Shown here: in pieces, positions 44,550 to 53,451 of the stretch
Position numbering within the stretch: position 1 is the first letter of the stretch
Layout: the number at the start of each line of letters is the position of its first letter
Source: DASYLJ01 sp964404165
Lineage (GTDB): Bacteria > Desulfobacterota > Binatia > DP-6
DNA length: 64,000 bases
Direction: 5' to 3'
Assembly (NCBI GenBank): GCA_964404165.1
Contig: CAYOIZ010000006.1
Span: 1-64,000 of the forward strand
Made by a program: the position numbers and the translations under genes
Notes under the pieces: generated by a model
Seen by the model: the letters and a program-made list of their open reading frames with translations, nothing else
What the model was told of the DNA's origin: nothing
The model's database searches: none

Positions 44550-44981
44550 ATGCGGACCTCGATGCGAACGACGCTGGCGATCGTGATGATGATGGCGCTG
44601 GCGGCGACGGCGACGGCCAAGGAGAAGGCCAGTGCCACGCTCCACCTCGAGACCAAGCAGGTCTCGGCGGGTATCGGTTGGTCGTGGGGAAGCGGGACCA
44701 TCACCTTCAAGGGGGCGAAGCACCGCTTCAAGATCGACGGCCTGTCGGTCAACTCCGTCGGCGCGACGGCCAGCGAAGCCACGGGCTACGTCTACGGCCT
44801 CAAGTCGCTCGCGGACTTCGAGGGGACCTACTCCGCCGTCGCGGCGGGCGGCACCGCCGGGGGCGGCAAGGGCATCGCCACCATGAAGAACTCGAAGGGC
44901 GTGCGCATCACGTTGCACTCGACCAGCCAGGGTCTCAACGTGACCGCCGGCCCCGAGGGCATGAAGATCACGCTCGAGTAG
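44550..44981 (+). CDS. DUF1134 (EipA-like) periplasmic protein
   Basis: A 143-residue exported protein: signal peptide TTLAIVMMMALAATATAK, then a single DUF1134 beta domain recognised by WSWGSGTITFKGAKHRFKI, DGLSVNSVGATASEATGYVY, LADFEGTYSAVAAGGTAGGG and GVRITLHSTSQGLN. The Brucella homologue EipA is a small beta-barrel protein needed for envelope integrity. This copy is the minimal domain without the usual longer N-terminus. GGAGGA lies 6 bp before ATG 44550. It ends 6 bp from the stop of the convergent glycosyltransferase. An envelope role is inferred from the family. Confidence 0.8.
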   Translation: MRTSMRTTLAIVMMMALAATATAKEKASATLHLETKQVSAGIGWSWGSGTITFKGAKHRFKIDGLSVNSVGATASEATGYVYGLKSLADFEGTYSAVAAGGTAGGGKGIATMKNSKGVRITLHSTSQGLNVTAGPEGMKITLE

Positions 44982-44987
44982 TCGGCG

Positions 44988-46871
44988 TCACGGTGGCGTC
45001 GCCTTGCTCGTCGGACCAGGACGGAGACGCCGGTGCACCGGCGCCCCGTCCTCTCCACCCTGATCGACGTCGCTCAGCACCACGCCGTCGCGATGGGGAG
45101 CGTCGCGCAGTTGCAGGTCGTCGTCGGTGCCGCGCAGCGCCGCAGCGGCCTCGCTGACGAGGTCGCGCAGCTTGCCCACCAGGCTCTGGGGCGAACGTCT
45201 GCTCCAGTCGATCCAGCGGTAGGGGTACGTCACGTGGCCGGCGTGATCGCGCGTGCGACAGGCGTCGCACAGGCGTTTGCCGCACGGGTGGCACCAGATG
45301 GTGGCGAGGTGCGTCGGATCGCCCACGCAGCGCATGGCGTGCAGCGGCAGGCGCGCGTGGACGGCGTCGAGGACCAGGGGCACGCCGTCCTGCGCGCGCA
45401 CCGCCTCGCTGAGCGTCACGGCGCACGCACGCACGTCGTCCGCGAGACAGACGGCGAACGCCTCGGCCAGCGCCTCGGCCGTGAGATCGTCCACCGGAAT
45501 GGTGCGGCCGGCGCCGGCGTCGCTGATCATCTGGCCCCAGAAGAACTGATCGCCGAAGAACGGCACGACGACGGTCGGCAACCCGGCACGCAGGCCAGCC
45601 GCCGTGGTTCCCGCGCCGCCGTGGTGGCAGACCGCGCGACAGCGCGGGAACAGCCAGTCGTGCGGCACGTCGCCGACGAGGTGGACACCGGGGGGCGGGT
45701 CGCCGCCGATCTCGGCCCACCCGCGCGACACGACGGCGCGAACGCCCGCCTTCTCGATGGCGGCGAAGACCGTCCGCCCGAGCGCCGCGGGATCGTCGAC
45801 GACCAGCGAACCGAAGCCGACGTAGACGGGCGGATCGCCGGCGTCGAGGAAGGCGCGCAGATCGTCCGGGGGCGTGTACGCATCGGCCCGATCCCAAAAC
45901 ACGAAGTTGGTGAGATCGACGTACGGTCCCCAGTCGGGCGGCCGCGGCACCAGGCTGTCCGGGAAGAGGTACGTCATGGGCACCTCGGCGTCGTCGAGCA
46001 GCGACGTGCCGTGCGCCAGCTCGAGCGGCTCGAGCCCGAGCGTCTTCTCGCGGAACGCGTTCACCAGGTCGGCGACACCCGCCCACATCAGCGTGTTGGC
46101 GACCGAGTACGACAGGTAGTTCCGCACCGGATGGTGGCCGCCGGGGTCGAGATGCGTCATCGGATGGGGGAACATGCGCGTCGGCGTCCACGGCATCGTG
46201 AACATCATGTGCAGCGGGACGCCGAGCGCCTCGGCGCAGTGGATGTGCCCGTAGCTGGGCGGATTGGCGACGATCAGATCGGCTCGGAACGGCGGCGTAT
46301 CGGCGGGCCCGGCGACCGGCTCGGTGCAGGCACGCCACGTCGACGCGATGATCTCGCCGACGATCTGCCGCTTGCGCGGGACGTCCTCGATGAGCTGGTC
46401 GATGCGGATCGGCACGATCCGTCCGCCGGTCCGCACCATGTAGTCCATGAGCTCGTGGGGGTCGCCAGCCAGCGGAAAGAACTCGAGCCCCGCCTTCTCG
46501 ACCAGCGGACGAAACTCCGCGTGCGTCGCCAGGCGGACGCGATGGCGCTTCGCCAGACCGATGCCGATCGGGATGAACGGCTGCACGTCCCCCCGCGACC
46601 CCACCACGAGGATGACGACGGTGAGCCGCGGCACCGTCTCGATGGCCGGGGCCGGGCCGTGCGGCGGCGCGACGTCGTCGCGCTCCTCGATCCAGGGCTC
46701 GGCACGATCGAGGATTCCCGTGCCGTCGTCGAAGCGCAGGCGCAGGCGCTCGTCGCGGTGGCCCGTCACGCCACCGAGGGCGTGCAGGGCCGCCAGCCGC
46801 ATGCGCTGATGCTGCAGACGACGGCGGAGGAACGCGCTCTCGATGGTGCCTCGCGGGCCCGGGTCGTCCAC
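44988..46871 (-). CDS. UGT-type glycosyltransferase (sterol-glucosyltransferase-like) with zinc-finger-like tail
   Basis: 627 residues. After about 75 N-terminal residues of unclear nature, a GT1/GT28-type GT-B enzyme begins with VVILVVGSRGDVQPFIPIG, the exact opening of sterol and macrolide glucosyltransferases. The donor-binding signature CHHGGAGTTAAGLRAGLPTV with VPFFGDQFFWG lies near residues 412-445. Residues about 510-550 hold a B-box-like Cys/His cluster (MRCVGDPTHLATIWCHPCG, RLCDACRTRDHAGH) that could bind two Zn2+, followed by about 70 helical and basic residues. Acceptors of this family are lipids or polyketides. The combination with a zinc finger is unusual. A start at 46871 is taken; the conserved part would also fit a start nearer 46640. 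Confidence 0.82.
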   Translation of the reverse strand: MDDPGPRGTIESAFLRRRLQHQRMRLAALHALGGVTGHRDERLRLRFDDGTGILDRAEPWIEERDDVAPPHGPAPAIETVPRLTVVILVVGSRGDVQPFIPIGIGLAKRHRVRLATHAEFRPLVEKAGLEFFPLAGDPHELMDYMVRTGGRIVPIRIDQLIEDVPRKRQIVGEIIASTWRACTEPVAGPADTPPFRADLIVANPPSYGHIHCAEALGVPLHMMFTMPWTPTRMFPHPMTHLDPGGHHPVRNYLSYSVANTLMWAGVADLVNAFREKTLGLEPLELAHGTSLLDDAEVPMTYLFPDSLVPRPPDWGPYVDLTNFVFWDRADAYTPPDDLRAFLDAGDPPVYVGFGSLVVDDPAALGRTVFAAIEKAGVRAVVSRGWAEIGGDPPPGVHLVGDVPHDWLFPRCRAVCHHGGAGTTAAGLRAGLPTVVVPFFGDQFFWGQMISDAGAGRTIPVDDLTAEALAEAFAVCLADDVRACAVTLSEAVRAQDGVPLVLDAVHARLPLHAMRCVGDPTHLATIWCHPCGKRLCDACRTRDHAGHVTYPYRWIDWSRRSPQSLVGKLRDLVSEAAAALRGTDDDLQLRDAPHRDGVVLSDVDQGGEDGAPVHRRLRPGPTSKATPP

Positions 46872-46950
46872 GTGCCGTGGCTACCCGCTCGGGAAGCAGG
46901 CGTCCAGAGGACTTCCGATTTCGTCGGCGCTGGCGCATGCTGGCGCCTCC

Positions 46951-48231
46951 ATGCGCCCGGCGCTCGTCCCGTTCGTGCTCCTGCTCGCCCTGGCGACCGC
47001 ATCTGCCGAGCCCGTCGACGTGCGCGACCTGCGGCGCGCCTATGATCCGGTCGTCGTTCGCACGGCGCTCCTCGGCGACCTCCCGGATCGGCACACCGGC
47101 AACTATCGCGTCTACGCCGCGCGCGACGGGCGGCTCGATCCCATTCCGTTCCAGTTCGATCCGATGGACGCGGACGGCATGATCGTCTTCGCCGACGGCG
47201 CCGACGCGACGTTCGATCGCGACGACGAGCTGGTGCTGATGGCCAAGGACACCGGCGATCGCGTCGATACCAGCCTGCTCCCGGCGGGCGGTGCCCGCGC
47301 CCTCGAGATCGAGGTCACCGACACCGCGCGCGGCGCGCGCGGCTGGGCGTATCTGGTGTACTTCCCCAACGCGCCGCCGCCCGTCTCCCCCGTGCGCTAC
47401 GCCCGCTTCGACGCCACCCGCAACGCCGCCGAGACGCCGTGGTACGAGATCCGCTACGCGCCACCGCCCAGCAACCATCTGCTCGGGCTGCGCGTCGCGG
47501 CCACGGACGGCGCCGTGCGGGCCCCACTGATCGACGGCACCCGGATGCGCATCGGCCCGACGTTCTCGCTGCTGCTGACGACGTGGGCACCCGTCTTCAC
47601 CGAGCGCAGCTTCGTGGTGCAGTCCGAGGGCGTCCGCAACGGGCCGGTGCGGGCGGTCCGACGCGTGCGTCAGTCGCTCGACCTCGGCCGCTTCTTCCCC
47701 GAGCTGCCGAACGGCCGGGTGCAGACGTTCTACTACGACAGCGCCGTCCTGACGCCGTCGACGTTCGAGATCCCGTCGCTCGTCCTGGCGGCGCTGCGCG
47801 ACTTCCGATTCGAGGCCATCCACGACTTCGGCGCACGGGCGGCGGGCACGCGCTACTGGGATTCGGCCAATCCGGGCGGCCTGGCGCTGGACGCCGCGCG
47901 CAATCGGGCGGGGGCCGACGTCGACCACGACTGGTGGGTGGCGAGCGGGACGACCGGCACGCTGCTGAACGCCTTCGTCATACCAAAGCTGTGGCGAGAC
48001 TGGGGCATCACCCGGGGAACCGTGCTGTCGGGTGACGACGACGTCCCCGCCGGCCACGGCGTCGGCTATCGGCTGCGCCAGATGACCAACCTGCGCCGCG
48101 GCGGCTCGTACGCGCTCGCCACCGCCATGGTGGTGTTACCGACGCCATACACGCCGGGTGACGAAGCGGACGCCCTGGCGATGATGGGGGCGCCGCTCGA
48201 CGTCCGCGTGCACCCCATGTCCAAGCCGTGA
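46951..48231 (+). CDS. Hypothetical exported protein
   Basis: A 426-residue protein with signal peptide MRPALVPFVLLLALATASA. The mature part is rich in Trp, Tyr and Asp and looks like one or two beta-sandwich domains: DPIPFQFDPMDADGMIVFAD, FDRDDELVLMAKDTGDRVD, GWAYLVYFPNAPPP, then NAFVIPKLWRDWGITRG and VVLPTPYTPGDEADALAMM. The wording resembles uncharacterised secreted proteins of deltaproteobacteria; I know no function. It is divergent from the glycosyltransferase gene (80 bp between the starts) and 37 bp ahead of the TolC gene, so it may be the first member of a three-gene envelope operon. Confidence 0.75.
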   Translation: MRPALVPFVLLLALATASAEPVDVRDLRRAYDPVVVRTALLGDLPDRHTGNYRVYAARDGRLDPIPFQFDPMDADGMIVFADGADATFDRDDELVLMAKDTGDRVDTSLLPAGGARALEIEVTDTARGARGWAYLVYFPNAPPPVSPVRYARFDATRNAAETPWYEIRYAPPPSNHLLGLRVAATDGAVRAPLIDGTRMRIGPTFSLLLTTWAPVFTERSFVVQSEGVRNGPVRAVRRVRQSLDLGRFFPELPNGRVQTFYYDSAVLTPSTFEIPSLVLAALRDFRFEAIHDFGARAAGTRYWDSANPGGLALDAARNRAGADVDHDWWVASGTTGTLLNAFVIPKLWRDWGITRGTVLSGDDDVPAGHGVGYRLRQMTNLRRGGSYALATAMVVLPTPYTPGDEADALAMMGAPLDVRVHPMSKP

Positions 48232-48268
48232 CGGCGCCCGGGCGTTTCATGTATTCGTCGACGCCAAC

Positions 48269-49720
48269 GTGGTGGTGCGTCGGGGAGGGGTGGTGCTCGC
48301 GATCCTGGTGTCCGGCTGTGGCGGCCTGCTCCAGTCGGTCCGGGATCCGTACGTGCTCGCGCCGCCGACGCCGTCGCGTCCGTGGACGCCTCCCGACTCC
48401 ACCACTGACGCTCCCGCCCCCCGGGTGACCGCCGATTCGCTCCGGCCGGATCCCGACCACGAACACGACCTCGCCGACCTGATCGATCTCGCCGAGCGCG
48501 CCAACCCCGAGACCCGCCGCGCCTGGGAGCAGGCGCGCGCCGCCGCCGCCTCGCTCGGCGTCGCCGAGGGCGCGTACCTGCCGACGCTGGCGCTGCTGGT
48601 GGAGGGTTCGTCGTCGCGCACCGTGTTCCCCACCCCGACCGGCGAGGAGATCGTCCGCTCGCGATGGGAGGTCGAGCCCGGTGCGACGCTCGAGTGGATG
48701 CTGCTCGACTTCGGCCGGCGCGGCGCCGACCGCGACCGCGCCCTCGAGCAGTTGCGGTCGAGCACCTTCACCTTCAACCGCGTCCATCAGGAGGTCGCGT
48801 TCGGCGTGCAGCGGAGCTTCTACGCCTACGACGCCGCTCGCGCCCGCGTCACCGCGGCTCGCGCGACGCTCGAGGCGGCGACGGGCATCGCGGCATCGAG
48901 CGAGGCCAAGGTCGAGCAGGGGCTCGGCACGCAGCCCGACCTGCTCCTCGCCCGCCAGGAGCAGGCCCGCGCCGCCTTCGACCTGCAGGACGCCGAGGGC
49001 GACGTCGCCGACGCGCACGCCGAGCTCACCGAACGGCTCGGCCTGCCGCCCACGGTACGTCTGCGGGTGCGCCCGCTCGACGCGTTGCCGCTGCCGGCGG
49101 GACTGCCCGAGACGGTCGAGCGGGTGATCGACACGGCGCTCGCCAGCCGTCCCGACCTGGCCGCACGGCTCGCCACGTTGCGCGCACGCGAAGCGGATAT
49201 CCGTCGCGCGCGAGCGGAGTACATGCCGCGCGTGGGATTGACCGCCACCGGCGGTGGCGACTTCAACCACTTCCGGTCGGGCAAGCCCTTCGCCACGCAC
49301 ACCTACGAGGAGCCGCTCTACAGCGCCACCCTCGGCGTGGAGTGGACCCTCTTCGACGGCTTCGAGCGCCAGAACCGCCTCCTGATGGCGGAGTCCGAGG
49401 CCGGCGCCGCGCGCGCCGACCTGGCGGCACTCGAGCTGCGGGCACTGCGCGAGGTGTGGACGGCCTACGCCGACGTCAAGACCGCGCTGCGCAAGCAGGA
49501 GTTCGCCGAGGCGTTGCTGCGGGCGTCGGAGGACGCGTACGGCGCCAGCCTGGAATCGTACCAGCACGGGCTCGGGACGCTGATCGATCTGCTCGCCGCG
49601 CAGCGTGATCTCGCCCGCGCCCGCACCACCGTCGTCGAGACCCGCGCCGGACTGCTGACGGCGGCGGCGGCGCTCGCGTTCGCCTCGGGCGCCATGCCCG
49701 ACGGAGGCACCCCACCGTGA
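48269..49720 (+). CDS. TolC family outer-membrane protein
   Basis: This 483-residue outer-membrane efflux protein has a short lipoprotein-like signal (VVLAILVSGCGGLLQ, lipobox Cys). Two OEP halves follow: LIDLAERANPETRRAWEQAR with AEGAYLPTLALLVEG, and ASRPDLAARLATLRAREADI with RAEYMPRVGLTATGGG. Coiled-coil helices and FDGFERQNRLLMAESEAGAA are typical. It lacks its own adaptor and pump here. The stop overlaps the ATG of the LplT-PlsC fusion by 4 bp, so channel and lysophospholipid enzyme are cotranslated, which is uncommon. The first of three tandem GTG codons at 48269 is taken as start. Confidence 0.85.
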   Translation: MVVRRGGVVLAILVSGCGGLLQSVRDPYVLAPPTPSRPWTPPDSTTDAPAPRVTADSLRPDPDHEHDLADLIDLAERANPETRRAWEQARAAAASLGVAEGAYLPTLALLVEGSSSRTVFPTPTGEEIVRSRWEVEPGATLEWMLLDFGRRGADRDRALEQLRSSTFTFNRVHQEVAFGVQRSFYAYDAARARVTAARATLEAATGIAASSEAKVEQGLGTQPDLLLARQEQARAAFDLQDAEGDVADAHAELTERLGLPPTVRLRVRPLDALPLPAGLPETVERVIDTALASRPDLAARLATLRAREADIRRARAEYMPRVGLTATGGGDFNHFRSGKPFATHTYEEPLYSATLGVEWTLFDGFERQNRLLMAESEAGAARADLAALELRALREVWTAYADVKTALRKQEFAEALLRASEDAYGASLESYQHGLGTLIDLLAAQRDLARARTTVVETRAGLLTAAAALAFASGAMPDGGTPP

Positions 49721-51588
49721 ACGAGACGTCCCTGCTCCGCGAGCGCCGTTTCGCGCCGTTCTTCTATGCGCAGCTGCTCGGGTCGCTCAACGACAACCTC
49801 TTCAAGAACGCGCTCGTCATCCTGTTCGCCTTCGGCGCCGCCGACGCCGTGCTCTCGACCGACACGCTCGTGAACCTCGCCGGCGGCATCTTCATCCTGC
49901 CCTTCTTCCTGTTCTCGGCGACGGCCGGGCAGCTCGGCGAGAAGTACGACAAGGCCCGCATCATGCGCGGCCTCAAGGTGCTCGAGATCGCCATCATGTG
50001 CCTCGGCACGGTGGGCCTGCTGTGGCGGAACGCCACCATGCTGCTCGGGGTGCTGTTCCTGGTGGGCACGCAGGCGACGTTCTACGGCCCGGTGAAGTAC
50101 AGCATCCTGCCGCAGCATCTCCGCGAGGAGGAGCTGGTGCGCGGCAACGCGCTCGTCGAGTCCGCGACGTTCGTCGCCATCCTCGTCGGCACCATCCTGG
50201 GCGGTGTGCTGATCGCCATTCCCGGCTACGGGCCGCCGCTGGTCGGCGTCATCATCGTCGGTCTCGCGGTGCTGGGCTGGGTGGTGAGCCGCGGCATTCC
50301 CGTGTCGCCGCCGGAGGCGCCGGGGCTCCAGATCGGCTGGAATCCCTTCACCGAGACGGCACGCATGATCGGCTTCGTGCGCGAGAACCGCACGGTGTTC
50401 CTGTCCATCCTCGGCATGTCGTGGTTCTGGTTCTACGGCGCGCTGTTCCTGGCGCAGTTCCCGGGGCTCGGGCACGAGGTGCTCGGGGGCGACGAGCACG
50501 TGGTCACACTGCTGCTCGCGATCTTCTCCGTCGGCATCGGCGTCGGCTGCATCCTGTGCGAGCGGATGTCGGGCGACACCATCGAGCTCGGGCTGGTGCC
50601 GTTCGGATCGATCGGCCTGTCGCTGTTCGCGCTCGACCTCTACTTCGCGGCCAACGCGGCGGCGGGCACGGGTGGGCTCGGCGTCGCCGGCTTCCTCTCC
50701 GGCTGGCGCTACTGGCGCATCGCAGCCGACCTGGCGTCGATCGGCATCTTCGGCGGCTTCTTCATCGTGCCGCTGCTGGCGCTGGTGCAGAACCGCAGCG
50801 AGCCGACGCACCGCACCCGCATCATCGCCGGCAACAACATCCTGAACGCCGCCTTCATGGTGCTGGCCGCCGTCCTCGGCATCGCGCTGCGGAAGGCGGG
50901 CTTCAGCATCCCCGACCTGTTCCTGTTCACCGCCGTCGTGAACGCCGCGGTGGCCGTCTACATCTACACGCTGCTGCCCGAGTTCCTGATGCGCTTCATC
51001 ATCTACATGGTGGTGCACATCGTGTATCGCGTAGGCCACCGCGGTCTCGAGCACCTGCCCGACGAGGGCGCCGCGGTCCTGGTGGCGAACCACGTCAGCT
51101 TCGTCGACGCGCTCGTGATCGCGGCGACGTGCCGGCGGCCGGTGCGGTTCGTGATGGACCACACCATCTTCAAGATGCCGGTGCTGAACTTCGTCTTCCG
51201 CACGGGGCGCGCGATCCCCATCGCGGGGCGCAAGGAAGACCCGGCGATGATGGAGCGGGCGTTCGACACCGTCGCGCAGGCGCTCGCCGACGGCGACCTC
51301 GTCTGCATCTTTCCCGAGGGCCGCATCACGACGACGGGCGACATGAACCCGTTCCGGCCCGGCATCGAGCGCGTCGTCCAGCGCTCGCCGGTGCCGGTGA
51401 TCCCGATGGCGCTGCGCGGGCTGTGGGGCAGCTTCTTCAGTCGCAAGGACGGGCCGGCGATGCGGCATCCGTTCCGGCGCTTCTGGTCGCGCATCGAGGT
51501 CGTCTGCGGGGAGGCGGTGCCGGCGGAGTCCGTCACGGCGGGCCTCCTCGAGGCGCGGGTGGCGGCGTTGCGGGGGGACTGGCGGTGA
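49717..51588 (+). CDS. MFS lysophospholipid transporter (LplT-like) fused to PlsC acyltransferase
   Basis: 623 residues. Residues 1-420 form a 12-helix MFS transporter opening RFAPFFYAQLLGSLNDNLFK, the LplT hallmark, with GPVKYSILPQHL. Residues 425-623 form a glycerolipid acyltransferase with the HX4D motif at His459-Asp464 (NHVSFVDALV) and FPEGRIT at 532-538, both catalytic. In enterobacteria LplT flips lysophospholipids inward and the separate Aas protein reacylates them. Here transporter and acyltransferase are one chain, and the acyl-ACP synthetase domain of Aas is absent. It probably repairs lysophospholipid. It is coupled to the TolC gene and followed by a large hairpin element. Confidence 0.9.
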   Translation: MNETSLLRERRFAPFFYAQLLGSLNDNLFKNALVILFAFGAADAVLSTDTLVNLAGGIFILPFFLFSATAGQLGEKYDKARIMRGLKVLEIAIMCLGTVGLLWRNATMLLGVLFLVGTQATFYGPVKYSILPQHLREEELVRGNALVESATFVAILVGTILGGVLIAIPGYGPPLVGVIIVGLAVLGWVVSRGIPVSPPEAPGLQIGWNPFTETARMIGFVRENRTVFLSILGMSWFWFYGALFLAQFPGLGHEVLGGDEHVVTLLLAIFSVGIGVGCILCERMSGDTIELGLVPFGSIGLSLFALDLYFAANAAAGTGGLGVAGFLSGWRYWRIAADLASIGIFGGFFIVPLLALVQNRSEPTHRTRIIAGNNILNAAFMVLAAVLGIALRKAGFSIPDLFLFTAVVNAAVAVYIYTLLPEFLMRFIIYMVVHIVYRVGHRGLEHLPDEGAAVLVANHVSFVDALVIAATCRRPVRFVMDHTIFKMPVLNFVFRTGRAIPIAGRKEDPAMMERAFDTVAQALADGDLVCIFPEGRITTTGDMNPFRPGIERVVQRSPVPVIPMALRGLWGSFFSRKDGPAMRHPFRRFWSRIEVVCGEAVPAESVTAGLLEARVAALRGDWR

Positions 51589-51597
51589 GTGTCGTCG

Positions 51598-51731
51598 CGG
51601 GTTGGTGGGTGCGGGCGGGGGTCGCGTCGGCTGCGCGCGGCGTTCGCACGGCACCACCCCGCCCATTTCCCCACCACGCGTGCTCTCGACGCGCTCGCTC
51701 GACGCGACCCCCGCCCGCACCCACCAACCCG
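51598..51731. repeat. Hairpin element with perfect 32-bp inverted repeats
   Basis: The arm at 51598-51629 and its exact reverse complement at 51700-51731 enclose 70 bp. The left arm begins CGGGTTGGTGGGTG and ends GGGGGTCGCGTCG; all 32 positions match. The element lies 9 bp after the LplT-PlsC stop and 61 bp before the next gene, with no frame of its own. It could be a strong terminator, but arm length and enclosed unique DNA fit better with a REP/MITE-like mobile repeat. No second copy is seen in this window. Confidence 0.8.
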
Positions 51732-51792
51732 GGACGGTACCGTGCGCGTCTTCGCGTTGCGCGGTCACCCTCGCTGGCGTAGGTGCGGAGTG

Positions 51793-52140
51793 ATGATTCG
51801 TCGGCTCGTCGTCCTCGCCGTACTCGCTGCTGTTGGTGTTGCTTCCGCGCAGGAACGGCCTTGTGCGGCCGACATCAAGAAGTTCTGTGTGGGGGTGCCG
51901 CCTGGGGAAGGGGCGCAGCGACAGTGTCTCAAGCAACACGAGATGGAGCTGTCGATCGAGTGCCAGCGCTATCGCGTCGACGTGCAGAAGGCGCTGACCG
52001 TCGCCGTCGCTGGGTGTCAGCCCGACGTCAAGGCGCTGTGCAAGGGGAAGAAGGGTCGGCGACGCGTCGTCGCGTGTCTGCGGGCGAACGATGCGCAGCT
52101 GACCTCGACCTGCCGGAAAAGCCTGCAGATCGCGCCGTAG
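51793..52140 (+). CDS. Small exported Cys-rich-repeat protein (GLG1-type)
   Basis: 115 residues with a signal peptide (RRLVVLAVLAAVGVASA) and a mature part of two cysteine-rich (GLG1/FGFR-type) repeats: CAADIKKFCVGVPPGEGAQR, then CLKQHEMELSIEC, CQPDVKALCKGKKGRRRVVA and CLRANDAQLTSTC. Each has the C-X7-C-X9-15-C-X11-C spacing of this repeat, found in small periplasmic bacterial proteins of unknown role. ATG 51793 is preceded by GGAG. The gene lies between the 32-bp inverted-repeat element and the convergent aminotransferase, with zero base pairs between the two stop codons. Confidence 0.75.
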   Translation: MIRRLVVLAVLAAVGVASAQERPCAADIKKFCVGVPPGEGAQRQCLKQHEMELSIECQRYRVDVQKALTVAVAGCQPDVKALCKGKKGRRRVVACLRANDAQLTSTCRKSLQIAP

Positions 52141-53439
52141 TCAGCGCTGGAAGAACGCCTCCGCGCCGCGGCGGATGCGACGGCAGGTTTCCAGGAACAG
52201 CGCCTCGTCCTCTTCCAGCAGCGTCATGCGGAAGCCGTCGTGCGGGCTCGCGAAGCCGGAGAGCGGAACGACGCAGACGCCCTCGGCGCCCATCAGCTCG
52301 TAGGCGAACAACTTGTCGCGACGGAGCTTCGTCTTCGCTTCGAGCGCGTCGAGGAAGAGACGCACCTCTTTGTTCGCCGCCTGCAGCTTCTCCGTCTTCG
52401 GGAAGCCGTCGCTGTCGATCACCACCGTCAGGTAGAACACGCCGTCGGGCACGACGGGCTGCAGCACCGAGCAGCTCTCGAAGATCTCGAGCGCCTGGTC
52501 GGCGCGGCGACGGTACTTGGCGAGGCGGCTCTGCAGGAACGGTTGGAACTCGGGATGCGTCACCAGCTTCGGGAAGACCACCTGCGGCAGCGTCGTCGAG
52601 CACACCTCGAGCATCTTGCTGACGACGATCGTGTTCACGTAGCCGGCGAAGTTCGGGTCCTTCTCGACGTTGTAGACCTCGATCCAGCCGCAGCGGCTGC
52701 CCGGCCACGGGATCTCCTTGCTGACGCCCTTCATCGAGATGCCCGGCACGTCCCCGATGATCTCCGACAGCCGCACGATGCGCGACGGGTCGAACACCAG
52801 GTGCTGGTAGATCTCGTCGAAGACGAGGAAGCACTCGTGCTCGCGCGCGATGCGCACGACGGCCTCGAGGTCCTCGCGCGGGTGCACGACGCCGAGCGGG
52901 TTGTTCGGGTTGATGACCAGGATGCCGACGATGTGCTCGTCGCCACGGACCTTTGCCTCGAGCTCGTCGAGGTCGATGCGGCCGCCGTCGTCGAGCTTGA
53001 GCGAGTAGGTGATGTGGTGCCCGCCGTGATGCATGGCCTCGGCGGTGGCGTGTGACGGGTAGGTGGGATTGGGGCCGATCACGCGTGCCGTGGACGGCAG
53101 GTTCGAGAAGATCTTGTTGATCGCCTCGCCGAGGCCGTTGAAGAAGATGATGTCCTCGGTCGTGCAGATGCGGGGGTCGCTGTAGTGCTCGAGGATGAAG
53201 CGCCGCGCCTCCGGGTCGCCCTTGGTGGCGCTGTAGGCGTAGGTGCGGTCCTCGCGCACCGCGGCTTCCACCACCGCCTTCATCCAGACCGGCAGCCGCT
53301 CGCCCTTGGCGACCGGATCGCCGATGTTCTCCCAGATCATCGGCACACCGCGCCGGACGATCTCGTTGGCGATCTCGACGATCTCCCGGATCTCGTAGCG
53401 GAGGTGCTCGTCACCCTTCTTGATGAGGTTCTTGCGCAC
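52141..53439 (-). CDS. Class I/II pyridoxal-phosphate aminotransferase
   Basis: This 432-residue fold-type I enzyme has the PLP-binding Lys241 in GVSKEIPWPGSRCGW, INPNNPLGVVHP and FLVFDEIYQHLVFDP for the cofactor ring and Asp, and the C-terminal Arg region SGFASPHDGFRMTLLE for the substrate carboxylate. The N-terminus RYEIREIVEIANEI and MIWENIGDPVAKGE are typical of the alanine/aspartate-type subgroup that extends past the usual 400 residues. The donor is probably an amino acid such as alanine or glutamate; this cannot be read further. It lies 12 bp downstream of the nucleotidyltransferase-fold gene on the same strand. Confidence 0.9.
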   Translation of the reverse strand: MRKNLIKKGDEHLRYEIREIVEIANEIVRRGVPMIWENIGDPVAKGERLPVWMKAVVEAAVREDRTYAYSATKGDPEARRFILEHYSDPRICTTEDIIFFNGLGEAINKIFSNLPSTARVIGPNPTYPSHATAEAMHHGGHHITYSLKLDDGGRIDLDELEAKVRGDEHIVGILVINPNNPLGVVHPREDLEAVVRIAREHECFLVFDEIYQHLVFDPSRIVRLSEIIGDVPGISMKGVSKEIPWPGSRCGWIEVYNVEKDPNFAGYVNTIVVSKMLEVCSTTLPQVVFPKLVTHPEFQPFLQSRLAKYRRRADQALEIFESCSVLQPVVPDGVFYLTVVIDSDGFPKTEKLQAANKEVRLFLDALEAKTKLRRDKLFAYELMGAEGVCVVPLSGFASPHDGFRMTLLEEDEALFLETCRRIRRGAEAFFQR

Positions 53440-53451
53440 GGGAGGGGGAAT

